This document shows positions 52,560-63,308 of a stretch of 64,000 nt of DNA, piece after piece; the stretch's first letter is position 1, and the number at the start of each line of letters is the position of its first letter. The notes under the pieces were generated by a model, which did not search any database, was not told the DNA's origin, and saw nothing but the letters and a program-made list of their open reading frames with translations. The translations under genes were made by a program, and so were the position numbers. Source of the DNA: Pseudo-nitzschia pungens (lineage: Eukaryota; Bacillariophyta; Bacillariophyceae; Bacillariales; Bacillariaceae); NCBI GenBank assembly GCA_037355855.1, contig CM074760.1:984501-1048500 (forward strand), read 5' to 3'.

Positions 52560-54348
52560 ATGAAGATTTACCAAAGAAGCATTACTGAACTTTCTGATAC
52601 AACAGCAAGGACATTGACTCGGCGGGATTCCATTGACGAGGAAGACGAAGATGATGATCATCAGCTCTTCTTTGTCACTTCCTATTCTGACTTTGATAAA
52701 CTAGGTGAGTTCATAATTCGAGCTGAAAATGGAACATAAAAAGCCAAGCGACATTTTCATTTCTAAATATTCGTTGTTGCTCTCTTCCTTTTTGTCGGTC
52801 AGCGCATGGACCACGCGGTCACGAAGCCAAACATTCTGTGCATGTATATCGCTTTTTCCCGTCCGACGGCTCCCTCATCCTCTTGAATATTCAGGGAGAA
52901 GCGGACGTGGTGAAGAACCCGGCGTTTTCTCGCCACCACCCCCGTCTAAACGTCATCTATACCTGCACTGAAGACTGCCACGAAAATGGACAAATCATTG
53001 CGTACAAATTGAAGGTGGATGGCACCCTAGAGCAATTCGGGGAACCAGTCGATGCTGGTGGGACTTCTACCTGCTATCTAACTATTGACAAAGCCCAGCG
53101 AAATCTTTTGGCAGTAAATTATTGGAATTCCACTCTTGTTGTAATTCCCATGGATCCGGAAACAGGTGCTCTTATTGGTGGTGTCAAAAACGTGTATGAT
53201 CCAAATATGGGAAAGAGCATGGTTGCCTGCGCCAAGAAGGATGGAGGGGTGAACCATTCGTGTAACGATGCATCCACAATTTCGGCCCGCCAAGCTGATC
53301 CTCACTCACATGCCCTCGTGCTGGATCCTTTCGTGGGCCGGGTAGCCTACGTGCCTGATTTGGGAAAGGATCTCGTTCGAGAGTTCTATTACGACGCTTC
53401 GGATGGGAAAATTGCCATAGAGCTCAACGTGATGCCATCTGGGCTTAGTACCGGCCAGCCGGATGGACCACGCTATCTTGATTTTCATCCAGAATTCAAT
53501 ATTGCTTATGTCGTCAATGAATTGAGTTCAACTGTAAGTGTGATGGAAGCATACCGCTCTATCGTTTCTTTTCTTTTCGCGGCAACGACTTACAGTGATT
53601 CATACATCATTCCAACCTTGCTGTCTTTCAATCTTTGCGTTTTAAGGTTGCTGTCTTCGAAGTTGACTGCGAACTTTTGAATGAGATTCATACCGCCTCG
53701 AAGAATGGCGACGACATGAATCGCTTCAAAGGCCGCTCAACCCTTCGACTGGTGCAATCAATCAAAACCATCCCTCATGCATTTCCAACCACAATGAACA
53801 CCTGTGGTCGCATGTGCGTGCATAAATCTGGTAGATTTGTGATTGTATCCAACCGTGGGCACCAGTCGATTACTGTCTTTCGTGTCAAAACGAAAGGATC
53901 GAAACGAGGAGAGCTTCAAGCCGTCGGATGTTTCCACACGCGAGGAGAAACTCCTCGGCATTTTCAATTCGACAACTCCGGCCAATACCTATTAGTAGCA
54001 AACCAAGATACTGACTCGATTGCCGTATTCAACTTCAACCTTAGCAACGGCGAGCTTAAATATTCCGGGAACGAGTATCGCGTGCCATCGCCTAACTTTG
54101 TGTGTTGCTGCCCGACATACTCGGAGGATGATACCAAGGTGCACCAAGGAAATTACGAGTCATCCAACAGGGCTGTTACATCGATTCGTGATAACGAGAA
54201 CAGTAGTAACTGTGGCTCTGACAGCGAAGAAAGTACTGTTCCGACTTGGACGGACCCTTCCTCCGATGATAATATCAAACTTGAGCTTGCCAAGGCGAGA
54301 GAAGAAATCGAAGTCTTGAAAAGGCTTTTGGCAGAGCGTGTTCAGTAG
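52560..54348 (+). CDS. Seven-bladed beta-propeller lactonase (6-phosphogluconolactonase-like)
   Basis: Three exons: 52560-52704, 52803-53533 and 53647-54348 (introns 98 and 113 nt, GT-AG), 525 residues. Exon 1 encodes an acidic leader and the first strand (LFFVTSYSDFDKL). The body matches lactonase propellers of the YbhE/Pgl type: DPHSHALVLDPFVGRVAYVPDLG, GPRYLDFHPEFNIAYVVNELSSTV, VSNRGHQSITVFRV, GETPRHFQFDNSGQYLLVANQ, and YRVPSPNFVCCC. Such enzymes open sugar lactones; related folds serve as muconate cyclases. A family-unusual Ser/Asp-rich linker ends in a coiled coil (LELAKAREEIEVLKRLLAE), suggesting a partner or oligomer. The substrate (6-phosphogluconolactone or another aldonolactone) is not settled. 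No targeting peptide. Confidence 0.87.
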
Positions 54349-55003
54349 CTCTACCAATGTACAGGCATGCAAGATAATGTATACTATCGTTGGAGGATGG
54401 AACTTACTCCCTGCATTATTTTGTTTACTACATTCCTCGATAGAGACATACAATACAATATTAGTAACACGAATAGAATAATTTATCTCAACAACATTGA
54501 TTGCAAGAACAGTTTTGAAATGTCTCTGAATTTCTCAATGATGCACAATCTGATGAGTTTCAATCAATTGAAAAAGGACTGAATTGATCATCGATGCCTA
54601 TTTGTCGAAAGTAACACGTAAGATCGTACCAGAGAGTTGTGAACTCAGCACATTCTTCACTTCACTCATTTCAAGAGCACATTCTTCACTTCACTCATTT
54701 CAAGAGCTTATAGTTCTCTCTGTTTCTTGTCGGATGAAATCTATTGTTCTATTTACATCCTTTCGTGACCTAAAGTACGTGTTGCGAGTAGAGGTTAGAT
54801 CGCCATAGATTCATACTCCATTAAACCGAATTGTTTACAGTTCTGATTCAGCTAGTTGAAGTTCCAGCCTTCGGTTCTGTCGAAGGCAGTGCGTAGAAAG
54901 CATTGTGTGTTGTTGCTGACAGTCGAAACTACACAAGAACGCTTAATCCAATGGATTTTGCAATAGTTTGAGCACAATCTATCTACGTACACCGCTTTAA
55001 CTT
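54349..55003. other. Convergent intergenic region with short tandem duplication
   Basis: About 650 bp between the 3' ends of the lactonase and IMPase-family genes. AT-rich, with a perfect 29-base tandem duplication at 54648-54705. Confidence 0.6.
54648..54705. repeat. Perfect tandem duplication, 29-bp unit
   Basis: Unit starting GCACATTCTTCACTTCACTC occurs at 54648-54676 and is repeated without change at 54677-54705. Confidence 0.9.
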
Positions 55004-56044
55004 CTAAACGACCCCGGCCTCGTTCAACGTTGCCAGCAGTTCGTCGTGAATTTTCCCGTTGCTGGCCACTGTTTTTCGGGTGCGCAAGGAAAATGGATTT
55101 CCAGCAAGATCTGTGAAATTTCCACCCGCCTCCTGAACAATGAGGGCACCCGCTGCCACGTCCCAAGAACTGAGGTCGTATTCCCAGTAGGCGGTCAGCC
55201 GACCATTGGCAATCCACGCTAGCATGATGGCCGCCGATCCGAGCATCCGAATCGTTCTCACTTTTGGCATCAGAGCCTGGGCGCCTACCAGGCTCATCTT
55301 CATGCTGATTTCGGCCGGGGGGCTTCCCATGGCGACAACCGCATCTCCGAGTTCGCTCTGTTCCCCAACCCGGATGGGTTCTCCGTTCAGGGTGGATCCC
55401 CCTCCCTTGGTGGCAGAAAAGAGCTCGTCTCGGTGAGGATCGTAGATGACGCCGACCACTACTTCTCCCCTGTACGCCGCCGCGATCGATGGCATGTTCA
55501 GGGGCATCCCGTGAACGAAATTCGTGGTCCCGTCGATGGGATCGACAATCCAGAGCCAATCGTTCCTGCTGTTGAGTTTGTCATCGATGGCCGCCGCACT
55601 GGCCTCCGCTCCCGGATCGACGTCCTCCTCGCCCAGAAAGTCGTGGTCCGGGAATGTCTCGAGGACCGTTTCTCGTATTGTCGCTTCGCAGAGGGGATCG
55701 ATCAAGGTCAAGAGATCACGGCTGTTGGCCTTGCGCTCGGTGACCTCGGCACCCCCGGCGTTTCCCAAAATGATGTCACCGGCCTTCTTGGCGGCTTTGC
55801 TAGCCACCTTCAGCACCTCTGCCAATACCTCCGGTGACAGGCTCGTGTCCTCGGTTTCGGTGGCCGACGACGACGAGTACAGCGTCGGCGATGATGCTCG
55901 ATGGAGATTGGGGTTTGTTGTCATTTGAGTATTGCCCGTAGTTCTGACCAGCATTTTGGTTGGTTCCAAAACTGCGAAAGCATTGGCTGTCGGCAGCAGT
56001 AGGGCGATGCCCACTAACAGCTTTATTGACCGGTATCTCCACAT
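55004..56044 (-). CDS. Plastid-targeted inositol-monophosphatase-family phosphatase
   Basis: 346 residues, single exon, ATG at 56044. A signal peptide (about 1-22) leads to NAFAV, matching the diatom plastid motif, followed by a Ser/Thr-rich transit region to about residue 65. The catalytic family motifs are intact: FLGEEDVD (137-143), [12 protein letters not shown] (165-176) and [17 protein letters not shown] (292-308), which bind three magnesium ions. Possible substrates in plastids include inositol, galactose or histidinol phosphates, or sugar bisphosphates; the family cannot be narrowed by eye. Only one cysteine (about 119) is present, so disulfide regulation inside the chain is unlikely. 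Divergent from a plastid thioredoxin gene with 542 bp between starts. Confidence 0.9.
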   Translation of the reverse strand: MWRYRSIKLLVGIALLLPTANAFAVLEPTKMLVRTTGNTQMTTNPNLHRASSPTLYSSSSATETEDTSLSPEVLAEVLKVASKAAKKAGDIILGNAGGAEVTERKANSRDLLTLIDPLCEATIRETVLETFPDHDFLGEEDVDPGAEASAAAIDDKLNSRNDWLWIVDPIDGTTNFVHGMPLNMPSIAAAYRGEVVVGVIYDPHRDELFSATKGGGSTLNGEPIRVGEQSELGDAVVAMGSPPAEISMKMSLVGAQALMPKVRTIRMLGSAAIMLAWIANGRLTAYWEYDLSSWDVAAGALIVQEAGGNFTDLAGNPFSLRTRKTVASNGKIHDELLATLNEAGVV

Positions 56045-56586
56045 GAAAGGCTTGAGTGTGGTGTTGCTAACTTTGTTTCCCGTCCCGATTGCTGAAAATC
56101 TCGAGCGGTGTTTTGGGTTGATTGTATGAGCTCGTTCAGGATCGTATCGTATCGTATCTTCGGTTTTGCACCCGTCGGCGATACTTCCCGTGTTCCTTAG
56201 TACGAAGGAGTTTTCGTTCAGTCATCATGATGTTTAAGGTTACCGTGGATCACATCATGTTCTTTCATTCTCTCGATCCAAAAACTGCGACAATCAGTAC
56301 GGCGCGCGCTCCAATTGCGTCACACCAACGTCATCGAAGCAACCACTCGATGGCAAACACGCACCATTTCAGACGTAAACTAAAGCAACTTTGCAAAAAC
56401 TCCAATCCATCGCGTCAATCGCGATCCAACGTTTTTTTGATCAACCGATTCGTTGCCGTAAGTTATGGTACAGGGGTAAGTTACCATACGGTGGTGTTTC
56501 GATCCCGAAGTCGAAGAGAACACACGGTTCGAATCCAGCGATTACAGAACGGTCTCCTTACACATACAATTCAACACTCAAATAAA
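56045..56586. promoter_or_regulatory. Shared divergent promoter region, plastid IMPase / plastid thioredoxin
   Basis: 542 bp between two start codons facing away from each other. Contains CGTATCGTATC near 56145-56157 and GTAAGTTAC at 56476. A GGTTCGAATCC box at 56526 is not part of a tRNA. Shared regulation is inference. Confidence 0.4.
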
Positions 56587-57472
56587 ATGATGTCGTCAAC
56601 AATCTGTTTCCTGGTGGCTATTGGCTGCCTCATGATCTCGGTCTCGAGTGCCTTCGTGGTGACACCCGCTGTCGCACGGAAGTCGGCACTCTTCATGGCG
56701 GAAGAGGAAGTCAAGTCGGCACCCAAAGTGTCCGGAGAAGAATTGGAAGTAATGCTTCAGGACTGGGACACTCCCCTGGTAATCGATGCCTACGCAACGT
56801 GGTACGTATCGCGAATCTCGGCCGACTCGGAAACAAAGCACAAACGCGAAAGCCATGGATCGGAAGATCCAAACCGCGTGGCGATGCATGCGGCTGGGAT
56901 AGAGACGGTGACTCGGGCGATGGCATGGGTACCCGAGAGGCAACCCACAGAAATCGGATGCCATCTCTCTTTTCGGCGGCTCACCGATCGCTGTTTTTCT
57001 TTCCTCTTTTTTTTGGGTTCCATTGGTTCGTGATGCTCGGCACACCCTCTGCTATCGATGATCGCGGCCGGCATGGCGAACATTGAATTTAAACTAAAAA
57101 AATGGCAAAAACCAATCACCATTCCATGGATGACGATTGGCGCTGGGCACCAACCAAAGGTGCGGTCCGTGCCTTCTCATGAGTCCGGAATACGAGGAGG
57201 CCGCCAAGGAATTGAAGGGAAAGGTTCGCTTCGTCAAGCTCGACACGGACGAAAACGAACAAATGGCTGCACGACTGGCCATCAACGGCCTGCCGACGTT
57301 GTTGTTCCTGGACAAGTACACCGCCCCCGAGGGCAGCGACGAGGAAGCAACGGAGGAACAAAAGGCGGCCCAGGCCGTCCTGAAGGGACGCATCGAGGGC
57401 GCCCTGCGAAAACAAAACATCTTGGATCTCTGCGAGCACTTCTTTTTCGACGGACCGGCACCCAAGTTCTAG
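56587..57472 (+). CDS. Plastid-targeted thioredoxin
   Basis: Exon 1 (56587-56801) and exon 2 (57160-57472) are joined across a 358-nt GTACGT...AAAG intron, long for this window; the join falls within the active site and restores TWCGPC (72-76). 175 residues. The leader is a signal peptide ending SSAFVV, the diatom plastid motif. The fold is complete (PLVIDAYATWCGPC, VRFVKLDTDEN, INGLPTLLFLD with the cis-proline), closest in pattern to m-type thioredoxins that reduce target disulfides in the stroma. Odd: after the last strand the usual Gly-containing turn is replaced by an acidic insert (GSDEEATEEQ), and an extra Cys (DLCEHFFF) sits near the end. Divergent from the plastid IMPase gene. Confidence 0.92.
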
Positions 57473-57864
57473 TGGGATCCGTTTGGAGGCACTGAAAGTG
57501 GTCGCAGTTTTGGCGGTGGTTCTTTTGCATGCATCGATGGGGTCGTGATTACTAATTCATCAACAACAAAAAGTTACAACAATCGTAAGATAATACGAAG
57601 TATTGGTTTTGCATCAACTATTTCGAGTGGGTGAGATCGCAAGAGATCGGTACAATGAAGAAGGCAAGCTATTTTCGTAGCAGTAAGATACAGTAATAGT
57701 TTCTTACTATGCAGGGTACATTGGGTGGATGGGAAATATATCGCACCGTGTACCAGATACACTATATAGATGAAGTAATGTTACACCTTTCCTCTAAGCT
57801 TCCTGGACCGTCTCGACTTCCACAGAGATAGCTGCTCCAACATGTGTCGGAATGACACTTTAAA
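57473..57864. other. Convergent intergenic region, no gene seen
   Basis: About 390 bp between the 3' ends of the thioredoxin and second LRR genes. Nothing notable beyond AT-rich sequence. Confidence 0.6.
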
Positions 57865-60808
57865 TTAATCGTGGTCCTCCCCCTCTTCCGTGCGTGGAAC
57901 GAAGGAAGTTCTGCTGTAGATGTTGTCCCAGTCCACGTCTGCGTAGCAGTGGTCGCCGGCGCAACAGTTTTCCATACAGCATTCGCAGCTCGTGTCCCGG
58001 CAGTCCGTCGCAAGCGTTTCAAACGCTCCTTTTCTTCGCCAGCATATAAAGTCGGCAGTGTTGGGTCCCACCGTGATGTTGGTGTGATGCACAGAGAGGG
58101 TTTCTGTACACGTCATGGCAAATAGCGAGTGGACCAAAAAAGAAACAGAAGAAGCAATTCGAAACGCGTGAGAAACAGTGAAACCCTCCACAAACCAAAT
58201 CTCGAACAAGAAAGAACGGCGCACTTACTCAATTTTGGCAACAAGCCGATGAATTCGGGGAGGGTTCCCAGAAATGAGTTGTCGTGCAAAACGAGTGCTT
58301 CCAGGTGTTGCAGGGGCAGAGCGTCGTCGTTCTCGTCGACGACGCGAAATCCATCGACGATGGTTCCGGTCATGTTGTTGCGGGAGAGATCCAGGACGCG
58401 CAATTCGGGAAGCTCGTGAAAGAGCCAGACGGGAATTGTCCCATTGAGGCCCATGTTATCGAGGGTCAATTCCCGAAGGCTGGTCAGGTATCGAAACTCT
58501 TCCGGGATGACAATGACGTCCGCGGTGCTGACAAAGATGTCTTTTTCCTCCTTGTCCATGATGTTGTTGTTGTTGGTCCTGGTGCTATCGTTGCCACCGA
58601 GGGCCAGTTGCATCAGAGTCTTTTCTCCTCCAACGGGTTCGCGACGAGTCCTTACATTTACGTGCTTAGCATTGCTGTCCTCGTCGAAAGACGGCAGGCG
58701 GGTCAACTGGTTGTTGGACAGATCGAGTTTTTGAAGTTTGGTCAGTCGTTCTCCCAGCCAAAAGAACGGGACCATTTGTCCAGACAGGGAATTGTCGCCC
58801 AAATCGAGTTCCAATAGGTGCGTCAATGCTCGCATGTCCTCCGGAATGGTTCCCGTGAGGTGATTGCCGTTCAGTTCCAACCACTGGAGGTTTGTCAGGT
58901 GTTTGATTTCGCTGGGAATAGTTCCCTCAAGATTGTTATCAGCTAAAGAAGAAAAACAAGGAATAGATCAATGAGAAACAAAGCAAGCAAAACCATTGTC
59001 TCTTATAGAATCGAAAGAAGAAGAAGCAGCAGCAGCAACAACAGCAGGGGTAGTGCACAATGCAGAGAGGTCTACTTACGCAAGGAAATTCCTCGAACCT
59101 GCAACTCGCGATCGCACACGACACCCAACTCCTTGTACGTGGCGTTGTCACCATCGCCATCGTCGCCGGACTTTTTCGCATCCGGCGCCTGGATTTGTTT
59201 GTACCACGAGCATTCGTGGCGGTCGGTGGATGCAAAGTAATATTTCTCGTCCCACTTGTCTCCCCCCATCGCAAAGTACACGACGGCGAGGACGTAGCGC
59301 TGCACAAAGTTGAAGGGAATCGTTTGCGCCGCGCCACCGGAAGAGGCGGAAGACGTCACCACTCCCTGGTGCAAGGAATCCGCGGCGACCGAATTCGGCA
59401 GGGGAAGTTTCTCGAAATCCTCCTCCGCCATCCACCGGGCGGCCTTGAACTGCGGCGAGGAAGCATCGTAGAGGTTTCGGGCCGAGGAAACATCGGCGTC
59501 GGACAAATACGACACGATTTCTGCGAGGCGGGGGTCGCGGGCGATGAGCGCCTCCGCGGCTAGGTGGGTGTGCACGTTGCCGCCCGAAGACTTGGACGAG
59601 GAACGCAGCGAGGATCGCGACGATGAAGCCGGTACGGAGATTCCCGTGATGAGAAGAAGAACAACCATCAACACCATCATCGCTGCCCAGGTTCGCTGTT
59701 TCGGAATGGGATTGGTTTCGGCCGGCTCTCCGGCAATGTCCTCGTCCTCTTCTACCAGCCAAATGTTTTCGAGGTGTTTCTCGTCGAGCGCATTCAAGTT
59801 CCGGATGCTGTTGCGGCGCTCGTCGTTCCCGAAACCGAGACTGCTGCGTCTCGTGGCGTTGCGGCGCTCGTCGTTCCCGAAACCGAGACTGCTGCGTCTC
59901 GTGGCGTTGCGGCGCTCGTCGTTCCCGAAACCCAGGCTGCCCCGGCGGAAGCTAGTGGTGTGCTCGTTGTTCGAATACCCCAGGCTGGAGCGGCGTTCGG
60001 GGCCGTTGGTGTTTCGAAAGGAGGTGGCACGCTGCAGCATGCTGCGCAGTGCCGAGACGGAATCCGTGAGATTTCCACCGCGAGCAAAGCTGTTTCGATC
60101 GTACCCGTCCCAGTTCATGATGTTGCGAAAGCTGGGCTGGCGTCTCTCGGTTTCGTTGAGGATGGCAGCGGCGAAGAGACGGGCCTGGGAGACCCCGGTT
60201 TCCTCCTCCTCCATGTCGAGACTGATTCGGGGAGCGGCCTCGTTGCGGCGGCGTTCGCGGCGTTCCCGGAGCTTCTTCCTGTAGTTCTTTTTCTTCAGGG
60301 TGAATTCGTCTTCGTACAGGTCATCGATCAAGGCCAGGTCGCCGCTGCTAAAGGTGTCGGTGCTGATGCTTCGGCTTCCGCTTCCGCTCCTGCTTCGGCT
60401 TCTGCTCCTGCTGCGGCTTCTGCTCCTGCTGCGGCTCCGGTTGTCGTTGCTGCCGTTGATGCTGCTTTTCTCAAACACAACAACAACCTCTTCGTCTCCT
60501 CCGTCGCTATCATCAATCGACTCGTCACCATCGTCATCGCTCTCGATACAGCGAAGCTTTATTCCCTTGGAGATGGTTCCCTTGTTACCGCTTCGGGTGT
60601 AGAGTCTCGTGTCCACGGGAGATACGTTTGGATCCCCTGCGTCGGCGCTGTTGTTGTCGCTGTTGTTGTCGCTGTTGTTGTCGCTGTTGTTGTTGTCGTC
60701 GTCGTCTTGGCCTTGATTGGGGAGGCCACGGGTGGGAAGCGCGGGGGTGTCATCCCCTGGATCGACAACGTTGGGAGTTGCGGTCTGGAAACGGTCTCGG
60801 GCCAGCAT
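57865..60808 (-). CDS. Transmembrane leucine-rich-repeat protein 2 with tandem RRSSLG repeat
   Basis: Three exons: 60808-59080, 58942-58229 and 58103-57865 (introns 137 and 125 nt, GT-AG), 893 residues. The cytosolic-type N-terminus is about 370 residues, with Asp/Asn and Ser/Arg low-complexity runs and a perfect 48-nt repeat encoding RRSSLGFGNDERRNAT at about 286-333. A membrane helix (about 372-392, MMVLMVVLLLITGI) follows, then the same module as LRR protein 1 (RYVLAVVYFAMGG, CSWYKQI, LGVVCD), seven or more LRRs (NNLEGTIPSEI, NHLTGTIPEDM, NGTIPVWLF) and a Cys-rich cap (CRDTSCECCMENCCAGDHC). Receptor-like architecture without a kinase; ligand and partners unknown. Confidence 0.87.
59810..59953. 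repeat. 48-nt tandem repeat in LRR protein 2
   Basis: Two identical 48-base units (59810-59857, 59858-59905) and a third that diverges after about 36 bases; more degenerate copies extend toward 60000. On the coding strand each unit encodes RRSSLGFGNDERRNAT. Confidence 0.9.
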
Positions 60809-61027
60809 GGTGTGTATCTATGATTATTATTATTGTTTATTCTATAGTTCGAAAAAAAAGGAATTGATTCGGTTTCGATTTGCTCGTTTCTGATATTGTA
60901 AGAGTGTACAATGATTCTGCTTTTCGCGAGGTTGGATTGTGATTCTGCTCGGATACGAATTACTTCTATTGCGATCGCTTTTGATCGAGACTAGTTTTGT
61001 TGCTGTTAGGTTTCTCTTGGTTGGAAT

Positions 61028-61063
61028 GGATTGGATTGGATTGGATTGGATTGGATTGGATTG
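61028..61063. repeat. GGATT pentanucleotide repeat
   Basis: About seven uninterrupted GGATT units upstream of the LRR protein 2 start. Confidence 0.9.
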
Positions 61064-62077
61064 CTGTGGGTGGTTGCAAAGTAACTTAGATTAATGCACA
61101 ATCAGTTTTAAAATGGTTCCTTCGGATTGGTGAAAGCGCCAACAGGTTTGTGTCAGATGCAAACGTTGCGATGCAAACGTTGCGATGCTATTCGAATGAA
61201 ATGGGGGACGTACGGTAAGTGTTTTCCGACACGGCAATAGCGCGTTGCGTCTGTCTTCTTGCATGTAGTATTGGGGCAAGGCGCTATCGAGGAATCGCTC
61301 CGGAAGAAGCTTTTGGTTTCTTGGGTTCGACGGACTGTATGAAGTTTCGCAGCTTATGCGATGAAAACATATAAAAAGAGCTATGGAAACCTCTCCGGAA
61401 CCTATCTTGGTCGTGACTTTTTCAGGCGTCCAACACTTGCAAGGGGCATAATAAGAATCCATCGATTATTTATCAAAAGAAGATTCTTATCTTCGCTGGT
61501 GCTGGTGCCAATGAGGCGCGAATTATCACGACAGGTACAATGCAATGCATACAGCAGTCGGCTCGCTACGAATACCCAAGAGGGTCATACCGGGATTAGG
61601 TTATATGGAATTCGCAGGATTCCATGCACGCCTTTACTTATGTCCCTGCTTCCTACACGTACCTTGCACGGGTTCACGTATCCATAAATTGGTTTCAATG
61701 TCGCATCGCGAATGCCAGCAGCTTCCGACCGAGGTTTCTCACCTACCAATCGTACCACTGGAAATTTGAGAACAATGGTCACACGTGCCATCCGTTATAC
61801 CACCAAACCAGTTACGCATCAAGGATTGTGAACCGGTTCGGGGACATTCGATGTCGGTCACCCTATTGCCCCCGGAACGTATTGGATGGCATTGCGCATT
61901 GAACTGCGTTCCGCGATGCGAACAAGTGCAACTGGTTGAGTATGCCGTAGCGGTACTTGTACTTGTACTCTTCAACACTTCTTAGGCCGGTATCGACCGA
62001 CGGGTCGCTTCGAAAGATAAAAAGGTAAACATTGTGGAGATTGACATGATAAAAATAGGGAATTATTCTTATGGTCA

Positions 62078-62109
62078 ATTTTTGTGAATTTTTGTGAATT
62101 TTTGTGAAT
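62078..62109. repeat. TTTTTGTGAA decanucleotide repeat
   Basis: Three head-to-tail copies of a 10-base unit. Confidence 0.85.
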
Positions 62110-62427
62110 CAATGTTCCGTCGCAAAAAAATACTTCTAGGCCTAAAAGGTCTCGGTGCAGAGTACAGCTGTTGTGTTGTCTCGATTGCCTGCATCACGTA
62201 CGTGAGCAAAAGTACAGCAGGTACTAGATCTCATCACCCTTGGTACATCATTGAATGCGTGTTGGATTGCGAACCCTATGGTAATGACGAAGCACGTAGT
62301 GGTTTTGGGACAATGGTGGATGATGTTGTGTCGGTAGGCCTTGGTGCCAACAGACAATAGTAGTGATGGTATCGACTCGGACTGGAGGGATCGCACATCC
62401 CGCCCCGAACCAACAGGATATTGCCGG

Positions 62428-62456
62428 GAGCGAGAGCGAGAGCGAGAGCGAGAACG
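62428..62456. repeat. GAGAGC hexanucleotide repeat
   Basis: Four to five tandem units at the left edge of the GC-rich stretch. Confidence 0.85.
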
Positions 62457-62579
62457 AAACGTGATCGATCGAGGCAAGAGTTGGCATGCTCCACGAGCTC
62501 GATGGTCGTGCCATTGCAAGCATGCGCGGCGGAATCCGTTTCTTGAGAAAAGAAAAAGGAATGCGCGCTGGGTTCTTTG

Positions 62580-63308
62580 GTGGACGAGGAGTTCGGCGGG
62601 TGCCGCGGAAGCTGGATTGCCGCGCTTGCTTCCCTTGCCCTCCCTCCCCCCCCGGGACGGGACGGGAGCCTGACCTGGAGTGCGGTAGGAAAGAAACCCA
62701 CTCGGACGAGCAGGGGCCTCGGAGGCAACCCCGCGGTTCGGAGAATGGGGGACATGCCGAGGAGAGCGGACCATCTCGTCATTGAAAACGGAAAAACGAC
62801 CGTCGAGGACGCGAAAAACCGTCTCCGAGGTGTGCCCGGAATCACGGTCGGCGCACGGTTCGAGCGCGAGGTGTCGAGACAACCCACGAGGTTCCGATGC
62901 CACGCAACGTTGTGCGACCGGTTCCCTCCATATTTTGCAGGTCCACACCATCTATCCGATTCCACGGCCACTCTCCAGCACGAAGTCAGCCGAAAGGATG
63001 AAGTGACCAAGGCCTCGACAAGAACAAGAACAAGAACAAGATCCCGTCAAGGGCTTCGAAACAAAGTATACATCGACCGATACTCTTCTCCGGTACTGCT
63101 TCGTGTCGAGAGTGGCGTAGTGGTCAAAGAGTTGCATTTGGGCCTTGTCGATCGTTTTCCACGTGTCGGCAATCCGCCGGGACAGTGGACGTTCGCTCAC
63201 CGATTGGCTCGGCGCCAAAGATGCAAAAGCAAAGAAGACAACTATGGAAGTTGCGGCAGCCAAAATCGACGTGAATTCTGGTCCTGGCAGTACGGATGTT
63301 AACAACAA
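62580..63308. other. Possible coding remnant, strand unresolved
   Basis: GC-richer than its surroundings and open on both strands. On the minus strand, 63308-62952 reads as a hydrophobic helix (ILAAATSIVVFFAFASLA) followed by a charged helix (RIADTWKTIDKAQMQLFDHY), which would suit a membrane or secreted protein, but no ATG precedes the helix. On the plus strand the frame lacks any motif. I cannot choose a model; it may be a gene with an unseen first exon, a decayed gene, or chance. Confidence 0.2.

Noticed and set aside
56526..56536. GGTTCGAATCC, resembling a tRNA T-loop box
   Set aside because: Flanking bases do not form a T stem, and no A box or acceptor stem is found at the right distances.
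59774..60823. 349-residue plus-strand open frame across LRR protein 2 exon 1
   Set aside because: Ala/Val/Pro-rich mirror of the repetitive coding exon; the minus strand has the membrane helix, LRRs and splice sites.
62142..63010. Long minus-strand frames near the right end
   Set aside because: Overlapping frames on both strands, Arg/Pro-rich composition from repeats, no ATG-supported domain.
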